In this document: positions 15,175-23,829 of the stretch, one piece after another | Layout: each line of letters begins with the position of its first letter | Position numbering within the stretch: position 1 is the first letter of the stretch | NCBI RefSeq assembly: GCF_021168555.1 | Contig: NZ_JAJOZS010000003.1 | Location: 402,061 to 466,060, forward strand | Direction of reading: 5' to 3' | DNA from: Stenotrophomonas sp. MMGLT7 | Lineage (GTDB): Bacteria; Pseudomonadota; Gammaproteobacteria; Xanthomonadales; Xanthomonadaceae | Length of the DNA stretch: 64,000 bases | Program-made: the position numbers and the translations under genes | The notes under the pieces: generated by a model | Told to the model about the DNA's origin: nothing | The model's database searches: none | What the model saw: only the letters and a program-made list of their open reading frames with translations

Positions 15175-17628
15175 TCAGCTCGAGCACCACTCGCATTCGG
15201 CGATGTCGATGTCGTTGGAGCGCACGTAGTAGGTGGTCTTCAGGCCCTCGCGCCAGGCGGTCATGTGCAGCTCAAGCAGGGTGCTGGCGCGGATGGTGCT
15301 GGGCACGTAGTAGTTGAAGCTGATGGCCTGGTCGACGTGGCGCTGGCGGCGCGCGTTCTGCCGCACGCTGGCGAACTGGTCCACCCGGTAGGCGCCCTTC
15401 TCGTAGTACGGGTAGTTGTCCAGGGTGAGGTCCGGGGCCACCACCGGGCGACGGTAGTCCTTCTTCTCCTCGTAGTAGAACACGCTGTAGATCGGGTCGA
15501 TCGAGGCGGTGGAGCCGGCGATCTGCGCGGTGCTCATGTTCGGCGCCACCGCCAGCAGCCAGCCGTTGCGCAGGCCGTTGGCGTTCACCTGCGCGGCCAG
15601 ATCGCGCCACTGCTCGCTGTCGTAGCCGCGCGCCCGGAAGTACTGGCCGGTGTGCCAGTCGCTGCCCTTGAACACCTTGTAGGCGCCCTTCTCCTGCGCC
15701 AGCAGCATGCTGGCCTGGATGGTCAGGTAGTTGATGCGCTCGTACAGCTCGTCGCAGTACTGCTCGGCGTCGGGCGAGTTCCAGTCGATGCACTTCTGCG
15801 CCAGCAGGTGGTGCCAGCCGAAGGTGCCCAGGCCGATGGCGCGGTACTTCTGGTTGGTGATGGTGGCCTGCGGCACCGGCAGGTCGTTGAGGTCGATGAC
15901 GTTGTCGAGCATGCGCACCTGGACGCGGATCAGGCGCTCGAGCACGTCCTGGGTCAGCAGGTCCGGCGCGGCGGTGACGGCGCGGCCGAGGTTGATCGAG
16001 GACAGGTTGCAGACCACGAAGTCGCCGGCCTTCTTGGTGGTGACGATCTGGTCGCCGCTGATGACCTCCTGGATCATCCGCGTGGGGCTCATGTTCTGCA
16101 GGATCTCGGTGCACAGGTTGGACGAATAGACCATGCCCTGGTGCTTGTTCGGGTTCATCCGGTTGACCTCGTCCCGGTAGAACATGAACGGGTTGCCGGT
16201 CTCCAGCTGGCTGATCATGATCCGCTTGAAGATGTCGATGGCCTTGACCACCTTGCGGCCGATGCGCTCGTCGGCCACCACTTCCTCGTACTTCTCGCGG
16301 AAGCTGCCTTCGCCGCGCGTCTCGTCGAAGAAGTCCTGCAGGTACCAGCCCTTGATCTCCTTGACCTCGTGCGGGTCGAACAGGTACCAGTCGCCGCGGC
16401 GCTCGACCGTCTCCATGAACAGGTCGGGGACGCAGATCGAGGTGAACACGTCGTGCGCGCGCAGGCGCTGGTCGCCATTGTTCAGGCGCAGGTCCAGGAA
16501 CGCCTCGATGTCCTTGTGCCAGATGTCCAGGTACACGGCGATGGCGCCCTTGCGCTGGCCGAGCTGGTCCACCGACACGGCGGTGTTGTTGAGCTGCTTG
16601 ATCCACGGCACCACGCCGCCGGAGGAGTTGGGCACGCCGCGGATCGAGGAGCCGGACGAGCGCACGTAGCCCAGGTAGGCGCCGACGCCGCCGCCGCCCT
16701 TGGACACGCGCGCCACGTCGGTGTTGGAGTCGTAGATGCCCTGCAGGCTGTCGTCGACGGTGTCGATGAAGCAGCTCGACAGCTGGCCGCCGACCTTGCC
16801 GGCGTTCTGCAGCGTCGGCGTGGCCACGGTCATGTACAGGTTGGACAGCGCCCAGTAGGCCTCGCCGACCAGCTGCATGCGGCGCTCGCGCCCGCCCGCG
16901 CCGGTGCCGGCCTCGTTCTGCATCAGGTACAGGGCGATGGTGAGCCAGCGCTCCTGCGGCAGCTCGTAGACGCGGCGCGAGTGGTCGGTGGCCAGGTAGC
17001 GGGTGGCCAGCAGGTACAGGCCGTTGTAGTTGAACAGCTTGTCGCGCTCGGGATCGATCAGCTGCGCCGCCTCGGCCAGCTCGTCCTTGGAGTAGTTCTT
17101 GAGGATGTCGATCGAGTACACGCCGCGGTCGGCCAGGCTTTCCTGCAGGCCGACGTAGGAGCCGTACTTCTGCTCCACGTCGTAGAAGCGGTTCTTGCTG
17201 GCGCGCTTGTACAGGCGGGCCAGGTACAGGCGCGCGGCGAAGAACTCCCACTGCGGGCTGGTGATGTCCACGCGCGACTCGGCCTCGCGGATCATGTAGT
17301 CGACCATGTCGTCGGCCGACAGGCTCTCCTTCTTCTCGATGAAGGAGAACACCCGCTCCTGGTAGTCGCCGATGTCCAGCTGCGGGAACTCGGCGTGGAT
17401 GCGGTCCAGCGAGCGCTGCAGGCGCGAGCGGTCGAAGGCCATGCGGCGGTTGCCGCCTTCCTTGACGATCCAGGTCACCGCGCGCTGGTCGTTGCTGGGC
17501 TCGACGGCGACCGGCTCGGCGGCGGGTTCGGGGGTGGTGGAGGCGATGGGCATGGTGGCGTCCTGGGTGGACTCGGGCCAGTCTTCCTGGCGGGCGTTGG
17601 AGGCGGGCAGGCTTTCGGTCTGGGACAT
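15175..17628 (-). CDS. nrdA: Ribonucleoside-diphosphate reductase alpha subunit (class Ia)
   Basis: An 817-residue catalytic subunit that reduces NDPs to dNDPs. An N-terminal ATP-cone (about residues 48-135, starting WIVKEGGNRRMAFDRS) gives dATP control. The redox pair is in GGQLSSCFID and FVVCNLSSINL. The thiyl-radical Cys and Glu are in SSNLCTEIL. The tail ends CEWCSS, the shuttle CxxC reduced by thioredoxin or glutaredoxin. GGAG precedes the ATG by six bases. The cobalamin riboswitch is about 180 bp upstream, so B12 should repress this B12-independent enzyme. nrdB, flavodoxin and thioredoxin follow. Confidence 0.96.
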   Translation of the reverse strand: MSQTESLPASNARQEDWPESTQDATMPIASTTPEPAAEPVAVEPSNDQRAVTWIVKEGGNRRMAFDRSRLQRSLDRIHAEFPQLDIGDYQERVFSFIEKKESLSADDMVDYMIREAESRVDITSPQWEFFAARLYLARLYKRASKNRFYDVEQKYGSYVGLQESLADRGVYSIDILKNYSKDELAEAAQLIDPERDKLFNYNGLYLLATRYLATDHSRRVYELPQERWLTIALYLMQNEAGTGAGGRERRMQLVGEAYWALSNLYMTVATPTLQNAGKVGGQLSSCFIDTVDDSLQGIYDSNTDVARVSKGGGGVGAYLGYVRSSGSSIRGVPNSSGGVVPWIKQLNNTAVSVDQLGQRKGAIAVYLDIWHKDIEAFLDLRLNNGDQRLRAHDVFTSICVPDLFMETVERRGDWYLFDPHEVKEIKGWYLQDFFDETRGEGSFREKYEEVVADERIGRKVVKAIDIFKRIMISQLETGNPFMFYRDEVNRMNPNKHQGMVYSSNLCTEILQNMSPTRMIQEVISGDQIVTTKKAGDFVVCNLSSINLGRAVTAAPDLLTQDVLERLIRVQVRMLDNVIDLNDLPVPQATITNQKYRAIGLGTFGWHHLLAQKCIDWNSPDAEQYCDELYERINYLTIQASMLLAQEKGAYKVFKGSDWHTGQYFRARGYDSEQWRDLAAQVNANGLRNGWLLAVAPNMSTAQIAGSTASIDPIYSVFYYEEKKDYRRPVVAPDLTLDNYPYYEKGAYRVDQFASVRQNARRQRHVDQAISFNYYVPSTIRASTLLELHMTAWREGLKTTYYVRSNDIDIAECEWCSS

Positions 17629-17811
17629 GTCTTACTCCATGCGTGGCGCACGCCTTCCGCGACCCGACCCCGTGGGCTGCGGCGGCCGGGCCTGCAGGGT
17701 GGTCTGATGGCGTCGCAGGGCCTGCTGCCGCGAGAAACGCGCGGCGGCCATGCTGCGCCAGCCATCTCCCCCCGGAGACTGTTCGGCCGGCACCGCGCGC
17801 GGTGCTTCGCG

Positions 17812-17992
17812 CGGCTGTCGGCAGGTCTTCGGACTCATGGGCACGGAAGGCGGCGCCTTCCTCCCGTCCCCGCCGCTTCCCGGTGCCTGCGGCGCCAGTG
17901 CTGTGGGGCGGGTTGGTTCCCAATTACCGCTGCGGGGCAGTGCTGGACTTGACCGTAGAAGGCGTCGCACCAGCTTCCCTTTCAAAGCCGGC
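17812..17992 (-). promoter_or_regulatory. Cobalamin riboswitch
   Basis: Read on the minus strand from 17992, all conserved segments appear in order: AGGGAAGCTGGTGCGA, TCCAGCACTGCCCCGCAGCG, GTAATTGGGAA, ACAGCACTGGC, ACCGGGAAGCGGCG, and the B12 box GAGTCCGAAGACCTGCC at 17838-17822. The ligand is a cobalamin. A palindrome (GCACCGCGCGCGGTGC, 17792-17807) lies just downstream and could be part of the switching element. The first gene downstream is nrdA. Confidence 0.96.
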
Positions 17993-18319
17993 AACTTGGG
18001 GTCGCCGGCACCGACGGCCACAAGATAGGGGGGTCATTGATCCAGGTCAACACCAAATCTAGGGGCGTCCGTGGAACCCTTGCGGCCCGGTCCCTCGCCC
18101 GTGGAACCGCCCGTGTCCGGGCCGCGGATGCCGATCGCGGCTGCGCAGTCAAGCGCCTGGAGGGCGGTTGGAGCGTGCCGGTAAAGCAGGCGTTGCCTCC
18201 CGCCGGCGGCCCGCCCCGCGTCCCGTCGGCATGAGCTCATGCCGACAGGGCATCGGGCCCCCCGTGCCCCCGCACCGCGACGACGCGCGGGACGGGCCCG
18301 GGGCCGGATGGGCTGCCGC
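17993..18319. other. Intergenic, nothing recognised
   Basis: Between the cobalamin riboswitch and the lipoprotein gene's stop. The nrd promoter should lie near 18000-18060 on the minus strand, where the sequence is less GC-rich, but I cannot name its boxes. No gene or repeat is supported. Confidence 0.5.
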
Positions 18320-18985
18320 TCAGCGCGTCCAGTGCACCGCCGACAGTGCGGCGTGCAGGCGCTCGCGCGCCTGCTGCGGCTGGAACGGCACCGCGCGCGG
18401 CGGGTCGTAGACCTCGGGGCGGGTGCCGCTGACCATCAGGTCGATGGCCACGCAGCGGCCGTTGCGCACGCTGCGGTAGCCGTCGACCTGCATGTAGTGG
18501 CTCATCGCCGCGTCGCCGGCGGTGAAGTGGACGAAGGCCACGTTGCCGATCTCGACCTGGTCCGGATCGCCGCTGATCCCGGCCGGCGGCTGCAGGCATT
18601 GCGCCACGTCCAGCATGTTGTCGCTGACGCCGATGCGCATCTCCGCGGCGGTGATGTCGTTGGAGCCGTCCAGCACCAGCGCCGCCAGCGCGCGGCCGCG
18701 GCTGTCGGCCGGCGCGAACGCCTTCCAGCTCTCGCCGGCCGCATAGTCGCGGTGGAAGTGGCGGTACAGGGTCATGCCGGCCACCGGGTCCAGGCTCAGG
18801 CCGATGGCGTCGTCGCTGAAGATCGGCGCCGGCCGCCCGGGCGGCGCCTGCGCCGCGGGTTCGGGCGCGGGTGCGGCGGACGCGCCGGAGGGATGCGTGG
18901 CCGATGCCGGGGCGCCGTTGCCGCCGCACCCCGCCAGGAGCAGGGCGGCAGACAGCGGGAAAATCCATCCGAACCGAGTGCCCAT
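18320..18985 (-). CDS. Predicted lipoprotein of unknown function
   Basis: A 221-residue protein with a lipoprotein signal: MGTRFGWIFPLSAALLLAGC, with lipobox LAGC and Cys near residue 20. A Gly/Ala/Pro-rich linker follows, then a compact domain of about 150 residues (starts near FSDDAIGLSLDPVAG, ends LSAVHWTR). I recognise no family. Ser/Gly after the lipidated Cys fits outer-membrane targeting. The ATG at 18985 was chosen because it gives the complete signal; the upstream frame runs through repeat DNA. Confidence 0.7.
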   Translation of the reverse strand: MGTRFGWIFPLSAALLLAGCGGNGAPASATHPSGASAAPAPEPAAQAPPGRPAPIFSDDAIGLSLDPVAGMTLYRHFHRDYAAGESWKAFAPADSRGRALAALVLDGSNDITAAEMRIGVSDNMLDVAQCLQPPAGISGDPDQVEIGNVAFVHFTAGDAAMSHYMQVDGYRSVRNGRCVAIDLMVSGTRPEVYDPPRAVPFQPQQARERLHAALSAVHWTR

Positions 18986-19130
18986 GCCGTGTCTCCGCTG
19001 CAGGATCGGGCCATGCTGCCGCAACCCGGGTGAACGGAGCCCACGCGGAAGGTGCGAAAGCGCAAAGGTACGACATGCCCACGCGCACCGCCCCCTTCCT
19101 TTCGCCGCTCCGAAATCCTGCCGCCGCGTT

Positions 19131-19300
19131 CCCCCTCCCTTTCGCCGAAGGCGAAGGGGAGGGATGGGGAGGGGTGCACTTGCTTCCCGTCCTTCAACTG
19201 CCGGGTTGCCGCAAGCCCATTGCCGAGGGGGCAAAGCTAAAAGCCACAGCAACGGCACCTCTCCCCAGCCCTCCCCTGCGCTTGCGCGCAAGGGAGGGGG
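19131..19300. repeat. Short element with GC-rich hairpin ends
   Basis: Left end 19131-19173 holds CCCTCCCTTTCGCC / GGCGAAGGGGAGGG, then ATGGGGAGGGGTGC. Right end 19255-19300 has GCACCTCTCCCCAGCCCTCC and a CGCTTGCGCG hairpin closing AGGGAGGGGG. The two ends are imperfect inverted copies. The centre (GCTAAAAGCCACAGCAA) resembles the centre of the 164-bp repeat unit at 31.6 kb. Confidence 0.7.
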
Positions 19301-19347
19301 CGACAGCCGCCTCGGCTAGCCGGTGCCCGATCGCCGACATCCGTGTA

Positions 19348-19472
19348 CCCGTCGTCCCCGCGCAGGCGGGAATCCAGCGACTGTCTCGATGAAACCGGTC
19401 ATCCATGGATCTCAGAGTGATTCGTCCTTCAAGGCACAAGCATGGGGTCCCCGCCTGCGCGGGGACGACGGG
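19348..19472. repeat. 125-bp element with 23-bp perfect terminal inverted repeats
   Basis: Positions 19348-19370 (beginning CCCGTCGTCCCCGCGCAGG) are the exact reverse complement of 19450-19472. The interior is about 79 bp without an ORF. CGTCCCCGCG-AGGCGGG repeats are dispersed in many proteobacterial genomes. The element lies in the spacer between the lipoprotein and Pat genes. Confidence 0.85.
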
Positions 19473-19728
19473 TTCGGTTTTTCCCCGTGTACTCGGTTTT
19501 TCCGGATATTCGGTTCTTCCCGTCTTCCGGATATGAGTCGCACCGCTGCGGCCGACAGCGGCCGGGCGTCTTCTCCCGACAGCGTGCACGAACGCGGGGA
19601 TCCAGGGTCGCCCTGACCGATCGCGGCGGCGTCCATGACCTCCTGCCTGCGCGGGAGCGACGGCCGGATTTCCCCGGACGCGCAACGGGCGTCCGCGGCG
19701 GCGACGACGCACGCCGGCCGGACACCGC

Positions 19729-22431
19729 CTAGCCCAGCTTGGCGTCCACCGGCAGTTTCACGTTCATCAGCGAGGCGTCGTCCGGGTCGGCGCGCATGCC
19801 GAAGCCCAGGCTCTCGCACATCGCCAGCATGTGGCGGTTCTCGCGCAGCACCTGGCCCTCGACCGTCTTCAGCCCCAGCCAACCGGCGTACTCGATCATG
19901 ATCTTCATCAGCTGCCAGCCGATGCCGTGGCCCTTGAGGTCGGAGCGGATCAGGATGCCGTACTCGCCGCGCTCGTAGTCGGCGTCGGCATGCAGCCGTA
20001 CCGCGCCGAGCATGTCGCCGGTCTTCGGATCGATCGCCACCAGCGCGATCGAGCGCGCGTAGTCGAGCTGGGTCAGGCGGGCGATGAATTCGTGGCTGAA
20101 ATGCTTGACCGACTGGAAGAAGCGCAGCCGCAGGTCGTCGTCGGTGACGCGGGCGAAGAAGGCGCGGAACAGCGCATCGTCCTCCGGCCGCACCGGGCGC
20201 ACGAAGGCGGCGGCGCCGTCGCTCAAGGCGATGTGGCGCTCCCACTGCTTGGGGTAAGGGAAGATGGCGAAGCGCGGATGGCCGCGGCCCTTGTGCAGCC
20301 TGCGGGTGGGCGCCACCGCCACGCGCGCGTCCAGCGCGATCACGCCGTCGCGGTCGGCCAGCAGCGGGTTGATGTCCAGTTCGACGATCTCGGGGATGTC
20401 GGCGGCCAGCTGCGCCAGCTTGACCAGCACCAGCGCCACCGCGCGCTCGTCGGCCGCCGGCACGTCGCGGTAGCCCTTGAGGATGCGGCTGACGCGGGTG
20501 CGGCCGATCAGCTCGTGCGCCAGCCGCAGGTCCAGCGGCGGCAGCGCCAGCGCCTTGTCGTCGATCACCTCCACCGCGGTGCCGCCGCGGCCGAACACGA
20601 TCACCGGGCCGAAGGTCGGATCGTCGGCGATGCCGGCGATCAGTTCGCGCGCCTTGGGCCGCTGCAACGTGGCCTGCACCACCACGCCGTCGATGCGCGC
20701 ATCCGGGCGCAGACGGCGCGCATGGGCCAGGATCTCGTCAGCCGCCTCGCGCACCGCCTGCCCGCTGGCCAGGTTCAGGCGCACGCCGTCGACGTCGGAC
20801 TTGTGCGCGATATCGGGCGAGAGCACCTTCACCGCCACCGCCGAACCGGTCGCCAGCAACGGCGCGGCCGCCGCCGCGGCCTGCTCGCCGTCGGCGGCGA
20901 ACAGCACCGGCACCGCGGGGATGCCGTAGGCGGCCAGCAGCCGGGTGGTGGCCAACGGGTCGAGCAGGTGCTGCCCGGCCGCCAGCGCCTGCTCGACCAG
21001 CGCGCGCGCGGCCTCGGCATCGACGACGAAGTCCTCCGGCAGGCTCGGCGGGGTCTCCATCAGCGCCGCCTGCGCCTCGCGGTAGCGCACCAGGTGGGTG
21101 AAGCCGCGCACCGCGTCGGACTCGGTGGCGTAGGTCGGCACGTGGGCGGCGTTGAGCAGTGCGGTGGCGCGGTCGTCGTTGCCCAGCCACACCGCGAACA
21201 CCGGCTTCTCGCGGTAGTGGTGCGGGCGCTGGCCGAGGGTGCGTGTCAACGCCTGCGCCACGTCGGCCGAGGAGGTGAACGCGGTGGGCACGTTGACCAC
21301 CAGCACCGCGTCGTTGTCGGGGTCGTCGAGCAGCGCCTGCACCGCCGCGGCGTAGCGCTCGCCGTCGGCATCGACCACGATGTCCACCGGATTCTGCCGC
21401 GACCAGTCCGCCGGCAGGTGCTGGTCGAGCTGCTCGACGGTCTTGTCGGACAGGCCGGCCAGGGTGCCGTTGAGCGCAAGCAGTTGGTCCACCGCCAGCC
21501 GGCCGACGCCGCCGCCGTTGCTGAGGATCGCCAACCGCCGCCCGGGAAAGGTGCCCAGCCGCCCCAGCGTCTCGGCCGCGGCGAACAGTTCGTCCAGCGC
21601 CGTCACCCGCAGCAGGCCGGCGCGGTTGAAGGCGGCGCCGTAGACCAGGTCCGAGCTGGCCAGCGCCTGCACGTGAGTCTCGGCGTTGAGGCTGGCGCGG
21701 GCATGGCGGCCGGACTTGACCACCACGACAGGTTTGGCGCGCGCGGCGGCGCGCGCGGCCGACATGAACTTGCGCGCATCGCCGATGTGCTCGACGTACA
21801 GCAGGATGGCGCGGGTGCGGTAGTCGGTGGCGAAGTAGTCCAGCAGGTCGCCGAAGTCCACGTCCACCGTCTCGCCCAGCGACACCACCGCCGAGAACCC
21901 GACCGAGCGCGCCACGCCCCACTCCACCAGCGCGGCGGCGATCGCGCTGGACTCGGACACCAGCGCCAGGTCGCCGGCCTGCGGGCTGTGTGCGGCGATG
22001 GAGGCGTTGAGCCGCGCATGCGGGGCGATCACGCCCAGGCAGTGCGGGCCGAGGATGCGCATGCCGCAGGCACGCGCGGTCGCCTCCACCCGTGCCGCCG
22101 GCGATCCCTCTCCCTGGCCCAGCCCGGCGGTGAGGATGATCGCCGCGGCCACGCCACGGCGCGCGGCCACGGTGACGATGCGCGGCACCATCCGCGCCGG
22201 CGCGGTGATCACCACCAGATCGGGCACCCAGTCCAGCGCGGTGAGCTTGCGCACCGTGCGCACGCCGTCGATCTCGCGGTAGCGCGGGCTGACCCAGCCG
22301 ATGCGTCCCGGGAAGCCGGCGTCCTTGAGGTTGCGTACCACCGCCCGCCCCGCCGAATGCTCGCGCGGACTGCCGCCGACGATGGCGACGGACTGGGGAC
22401 GGAAGACCTGCTGCAGGTGGTAGGTACTCAT
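19729..22431 (-). CDS. Pat/PatZ-type protein lysine acetyltransferase (ADP-forming acyl-CoA synthetase-like plus GNAT)
   Basis: A 900-residue protein. The N-terminal 460 residues are a CoA-binding/succinyl-CoA-ligase-like region (VFRPQSVAIVGGS, then ILGPHCLGVIAP). Residues ~480-700 are an ATP-grasp domain (AVAVKVLSPDIAHKSDVDGV, VIVFGRGGTAVEV). Residues ~735-895 are a GNAT domain with the acetyl-CoA loop LKGHGIGWQLMKIM. E. coli PatZ and Salmonella Pat have this layout and acetylate acetyl-CoA synthetase and other proteins. The synthetase part of such proteins is usually inactive. The ATG at 22431 gives the conserved start. Confidence 0.88.
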   Translation of the reverse strand: MSTYHLQQVFRPQSVAIVGGSPREHSAGRAVVRNLKDAGFPGRIGWVSPRYREIDGVRTVRKLTALDWVPDLVVITAPARMVPRIVTVAARRGVAAAIILTAGLGQGEGSPAARVEATARACGMRILGPHCLGVIAPHARLNASIAAHSPQAGDLALVSESSAIAAALVEWGVARSVGFSAVVSLGETVDVDFGDLLDYFATDYRTRAILLYVEHIGDARKFMSAARAAARAKPVVVVKSGRHARASLNAETHVQALASSDLVYGAAFNRAGLLRVTALDELFAAAETLGRLGTFPGRRLAILSNGGGVGRLAVDQLLALNGTLAGLSDKTVEQLDQHLPADWSRQNPVDIVVDADGERYAAAVQALLDDPDNDAVLVVNVPTAFTSSADVAQALTRTLGQRPHHYREKPVFAVWLGNDDRATALLNAAHVPTYATESDAVRGFTHLVRYREAQAALMETPPSLPEDFVVDAEAARALVEQALAAGQHLLDPLATTRLLAAYGIPAVPVLFAADGEQAAAAAAPLLATGSAVAVKVLSPDIAHKSDVDGVRLNLASGQAVREAADEILAHARRLRPDARIDGVVVQATLQRPKARELIAGIADDPTFGPVIVFGRGGTAVEVIDDKALALPPLDLRLAHELIGRTRVSRILKGYRDVPAADERAVALVLVKLAQLAADIPEIVELDINPLLADRDGVIALDARVAVAPTRRLHKGRGHPRFAIFPYPKQWERHIALSDGAAAFVRPVRPEDDALFRAFFARVTDDDLRLRFFQSVKHFSHEFIARLTQLDYARSIALVAIDPKTGDMLGAVRLHADADYERGEYGILIRSDLKGHGIGWQLMKIMIEYAGWLGLKTVEGQVLRENRHMLAMCESLGFGMRADPDDASLMNVKLPVDAKLG

Positions 22432-22586
22432 TGCGGGCGTAGGGCGGGCGGATCGGCTACACGTTACACGGGCACGCCGGGCACGGCATGCCGCGGCGCG
22501 ATCGCTGGGGCATCCGTTCGGTCCAGGGGTGTCCAGTGGCGATTTTTCCTGCATGCGACCTTCGTGGATGTCGTCCCGGCGCAGCC

Positions 22587-22757
22587 CTGTCTCTTCATCA
22601 CAGATGGCAACAGAAAAGTGTCCTTCTCCCGCTTGCGGGGGAAGGTGCCCGAAGGGCGGATGGGGGCTGTTTGGAGCATGGGAGAGCTACAGCAAAAGCT
22701 CCCCCATCCGGCGCTTCGCGCCACCTTCCCCCGCAAGCGGGAGAAGGGGATCCGGGG
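22587..22757. repeat. Dispersed hairpin repeat, single copy, with CTGTCTCTT end
   Basis: Core 22622-22749: it begins CCTTCTCCCGCTTGCGGGGG, continues GCCCGAAGGGCGGATGGGG, a centre GGAGCATGGGAGAGCTACAG, then CCATCCGGCGCTTCGCGCC and ends GCAAGCGGGAGAAGGG. This is the reverse-oriented counterpart of one 164-bp unit at 31.6 kb. CTGTCTCTTCATCACAGAT lies just outside at 22590-22608, the same end word as at the 31.6-kb array. No ORF is inside. Confidence 0.85.
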
Positions 22758-22791
22758 GGATTTCAGATGTCCGGACGCAACGCGCATTCAC

Positions 22792-22825
22792 TTGTTGATA
22801 ACAATTCCCGTTTAGCGTGTAGAAT
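22792..22825 (+). promoter_or_regulatory. Probable promoter with overlapping Fur-like operator
   Basis: TTGATA (22795-22800) and TAGAAT (22820-22825) make a -35/-10 pair with a 19-base spacer. The perfect inverted repeat TTGTTGATAACAA (22792-22804) covers the -35 box. It is AT-rich in a GC-rich setting and resembles half-sites of Fur boxes. It precedes a TonB-receptor operon, so iron control is likely but inferred. Confidence 0.5.
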
Positions 22826-22895
22826 GCGCGCCGTCAGCCAGCGCCCGACCATGGAGGTCCTGCCAGCGATCCCTCGATCGACAGGACCTCACCCC

Positions 22896-23693
22896 ATGAA
22901 ACCGCTGAACCTGCTGGCCGGCGCCCTGGCCTGGGCCGCGGCGATGGCCGCCTCGGCCCATACGCCCTATCTGGCTCCCAGCGACTTCGCCCCGCGCCCC
23001 GGACAGACCGTGGCGCTGGACGCCTCGTTCGCCGAAACCTTCTTCGTCCCCGAGGCCGCCTTCGACGACAGCCGCTTCAGCGTGACCGGCCCGGACGGCA
23101 GCAGCGTCGCGCCGGACACCGTGCAGACGCTGAAGACCCGCACCGTCGCCGAGCACACCCTGCCCAAGGCGGCCGGTACCTACCGCTTCAGCACCGGCCC
23201 GCGGCTGGGCGCGCTGTTCCGCACCTGGGAGGTGGACGGCAAGCGCGAAAGCTCGCGCGATCCGGCCACCAGGATCCCCGCCGGCGCCAAGGTGATCTCC
23301 GACTTCCAGTCGCTGACCCTGGCCGAGACCTACGTCAGCGTGGGCGCTCCCGACCGCGGTGCGCTGGCCGCGCGCGGCACCGGCCTGGAGTTCGTCGCGG
23401 CCACCCACCCGAGCGACCTGTACGTCGGCGAGCACTTCGAATTCATCGTGCAGTACGACGGCAAGCCGTTGCCCGCGCAGAAGGTGGAGATCACCGAGGC
23501 GGTGTGGACCTCCGACCGCAAGCCGCACACCGAGACGCTGCTGAGCGATGCCCAGGGACGTGTGCGGGTCACGCTGCGCGACGCCGGTACCTGGCTGGCG
23601 CTCAGCCGCTATCGCACGCCGGCCCCGGCCGGTGCGGCGGTGGCCGAGTACAGCAACAGCTACACGCTCACGTTCCACGTACTCGAACAGTAG
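22896..23693 (+). CDS. DUF4198 periplasmic protein
   Basis: A 265-residue protein with a signal peptide (MKPLNLLAGALAWAAAMAAS-AH, cleavage near residue 22). The mature start AHTPYLAPSDFAPRPGQTV is the family hallmark. The late DLYVGEHFEFIVQYDGKPL and the region LSDAQGRVRVTLRDAGTWLA follow an Ig-like pattern. DUF4198 proteins are commonly encoded beside TonB receptors and are thought to bind metals or help uptake in the periplasm. It is the first gene of the 22.9-28.8 kb operon. Confidence 0.85.
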   Translation: MKPLNLLAGALAWAAAMAASAHTPYLAPSDFAPRPGQTVALDASFAETFFVPEAAFDDSRFSVTGPDGSSVAPDTVQTLKTRTVAEHTLPKAAGTYRFSTGPRLGALFRTWEVDGKRESSRDPATRIPAGAKVISDFQSLTLAETYVSVGAPDRGALAARGTGLEFVAATHPSDLYVGEHFEFIVQYDGKPLPAQKVEITEAVWTSDRKPHTETLLSDAQGRVRVTLRDAGTWLALSRYRTPAPAGAAVAEYSNSYTLTFHVLEQ

Positions 23694-23829
23694 AGCCGGG
23701 CTTGTGCTTGCACCCCCTTTTCGGGGACTCGGCTGGGACTGCACCGGGAAAGCTTCAGCCGAGCCAGCTCGGCTCCAGGCAAGCCTGTGCTTCATCCATG
23801 TCCATCACTCCAACAGAAGGTTCCTACCC

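Larger units (their letters stand above)
18986..19728. other. Long spacer filled with repeats
   Basis: 743 bp between two minus-strand genes. It holds the two short inverted-repeat elements listed separately. From 19473 to about 19545 there is an AT-richer stretch with repeated CGGTTTTTCC/GGATATTCGG words. A weaker copy of the CGGGG-ATCCAGG repeat lies near 19594-19690. No coding sequence is supported. Confidence 0.7.

Noticed and set aside
14884-17952. 1022-codon plus-strand frame opposite nrdA
   Set aside because: The minus strand encodes a full-length NrdA with every catalytic motif. The plus-strand reading is low-complexity (Val/Ala/Leu/His/Gln-rich) with no family match.
19831-22815. 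994-codon plus-strand frame opposite the Pat gene
   Set aside because: It is antisense to a complete acetyltransferase, has Arg/His/Gln-rich composition and continues through the repeat at 22.6 kb.
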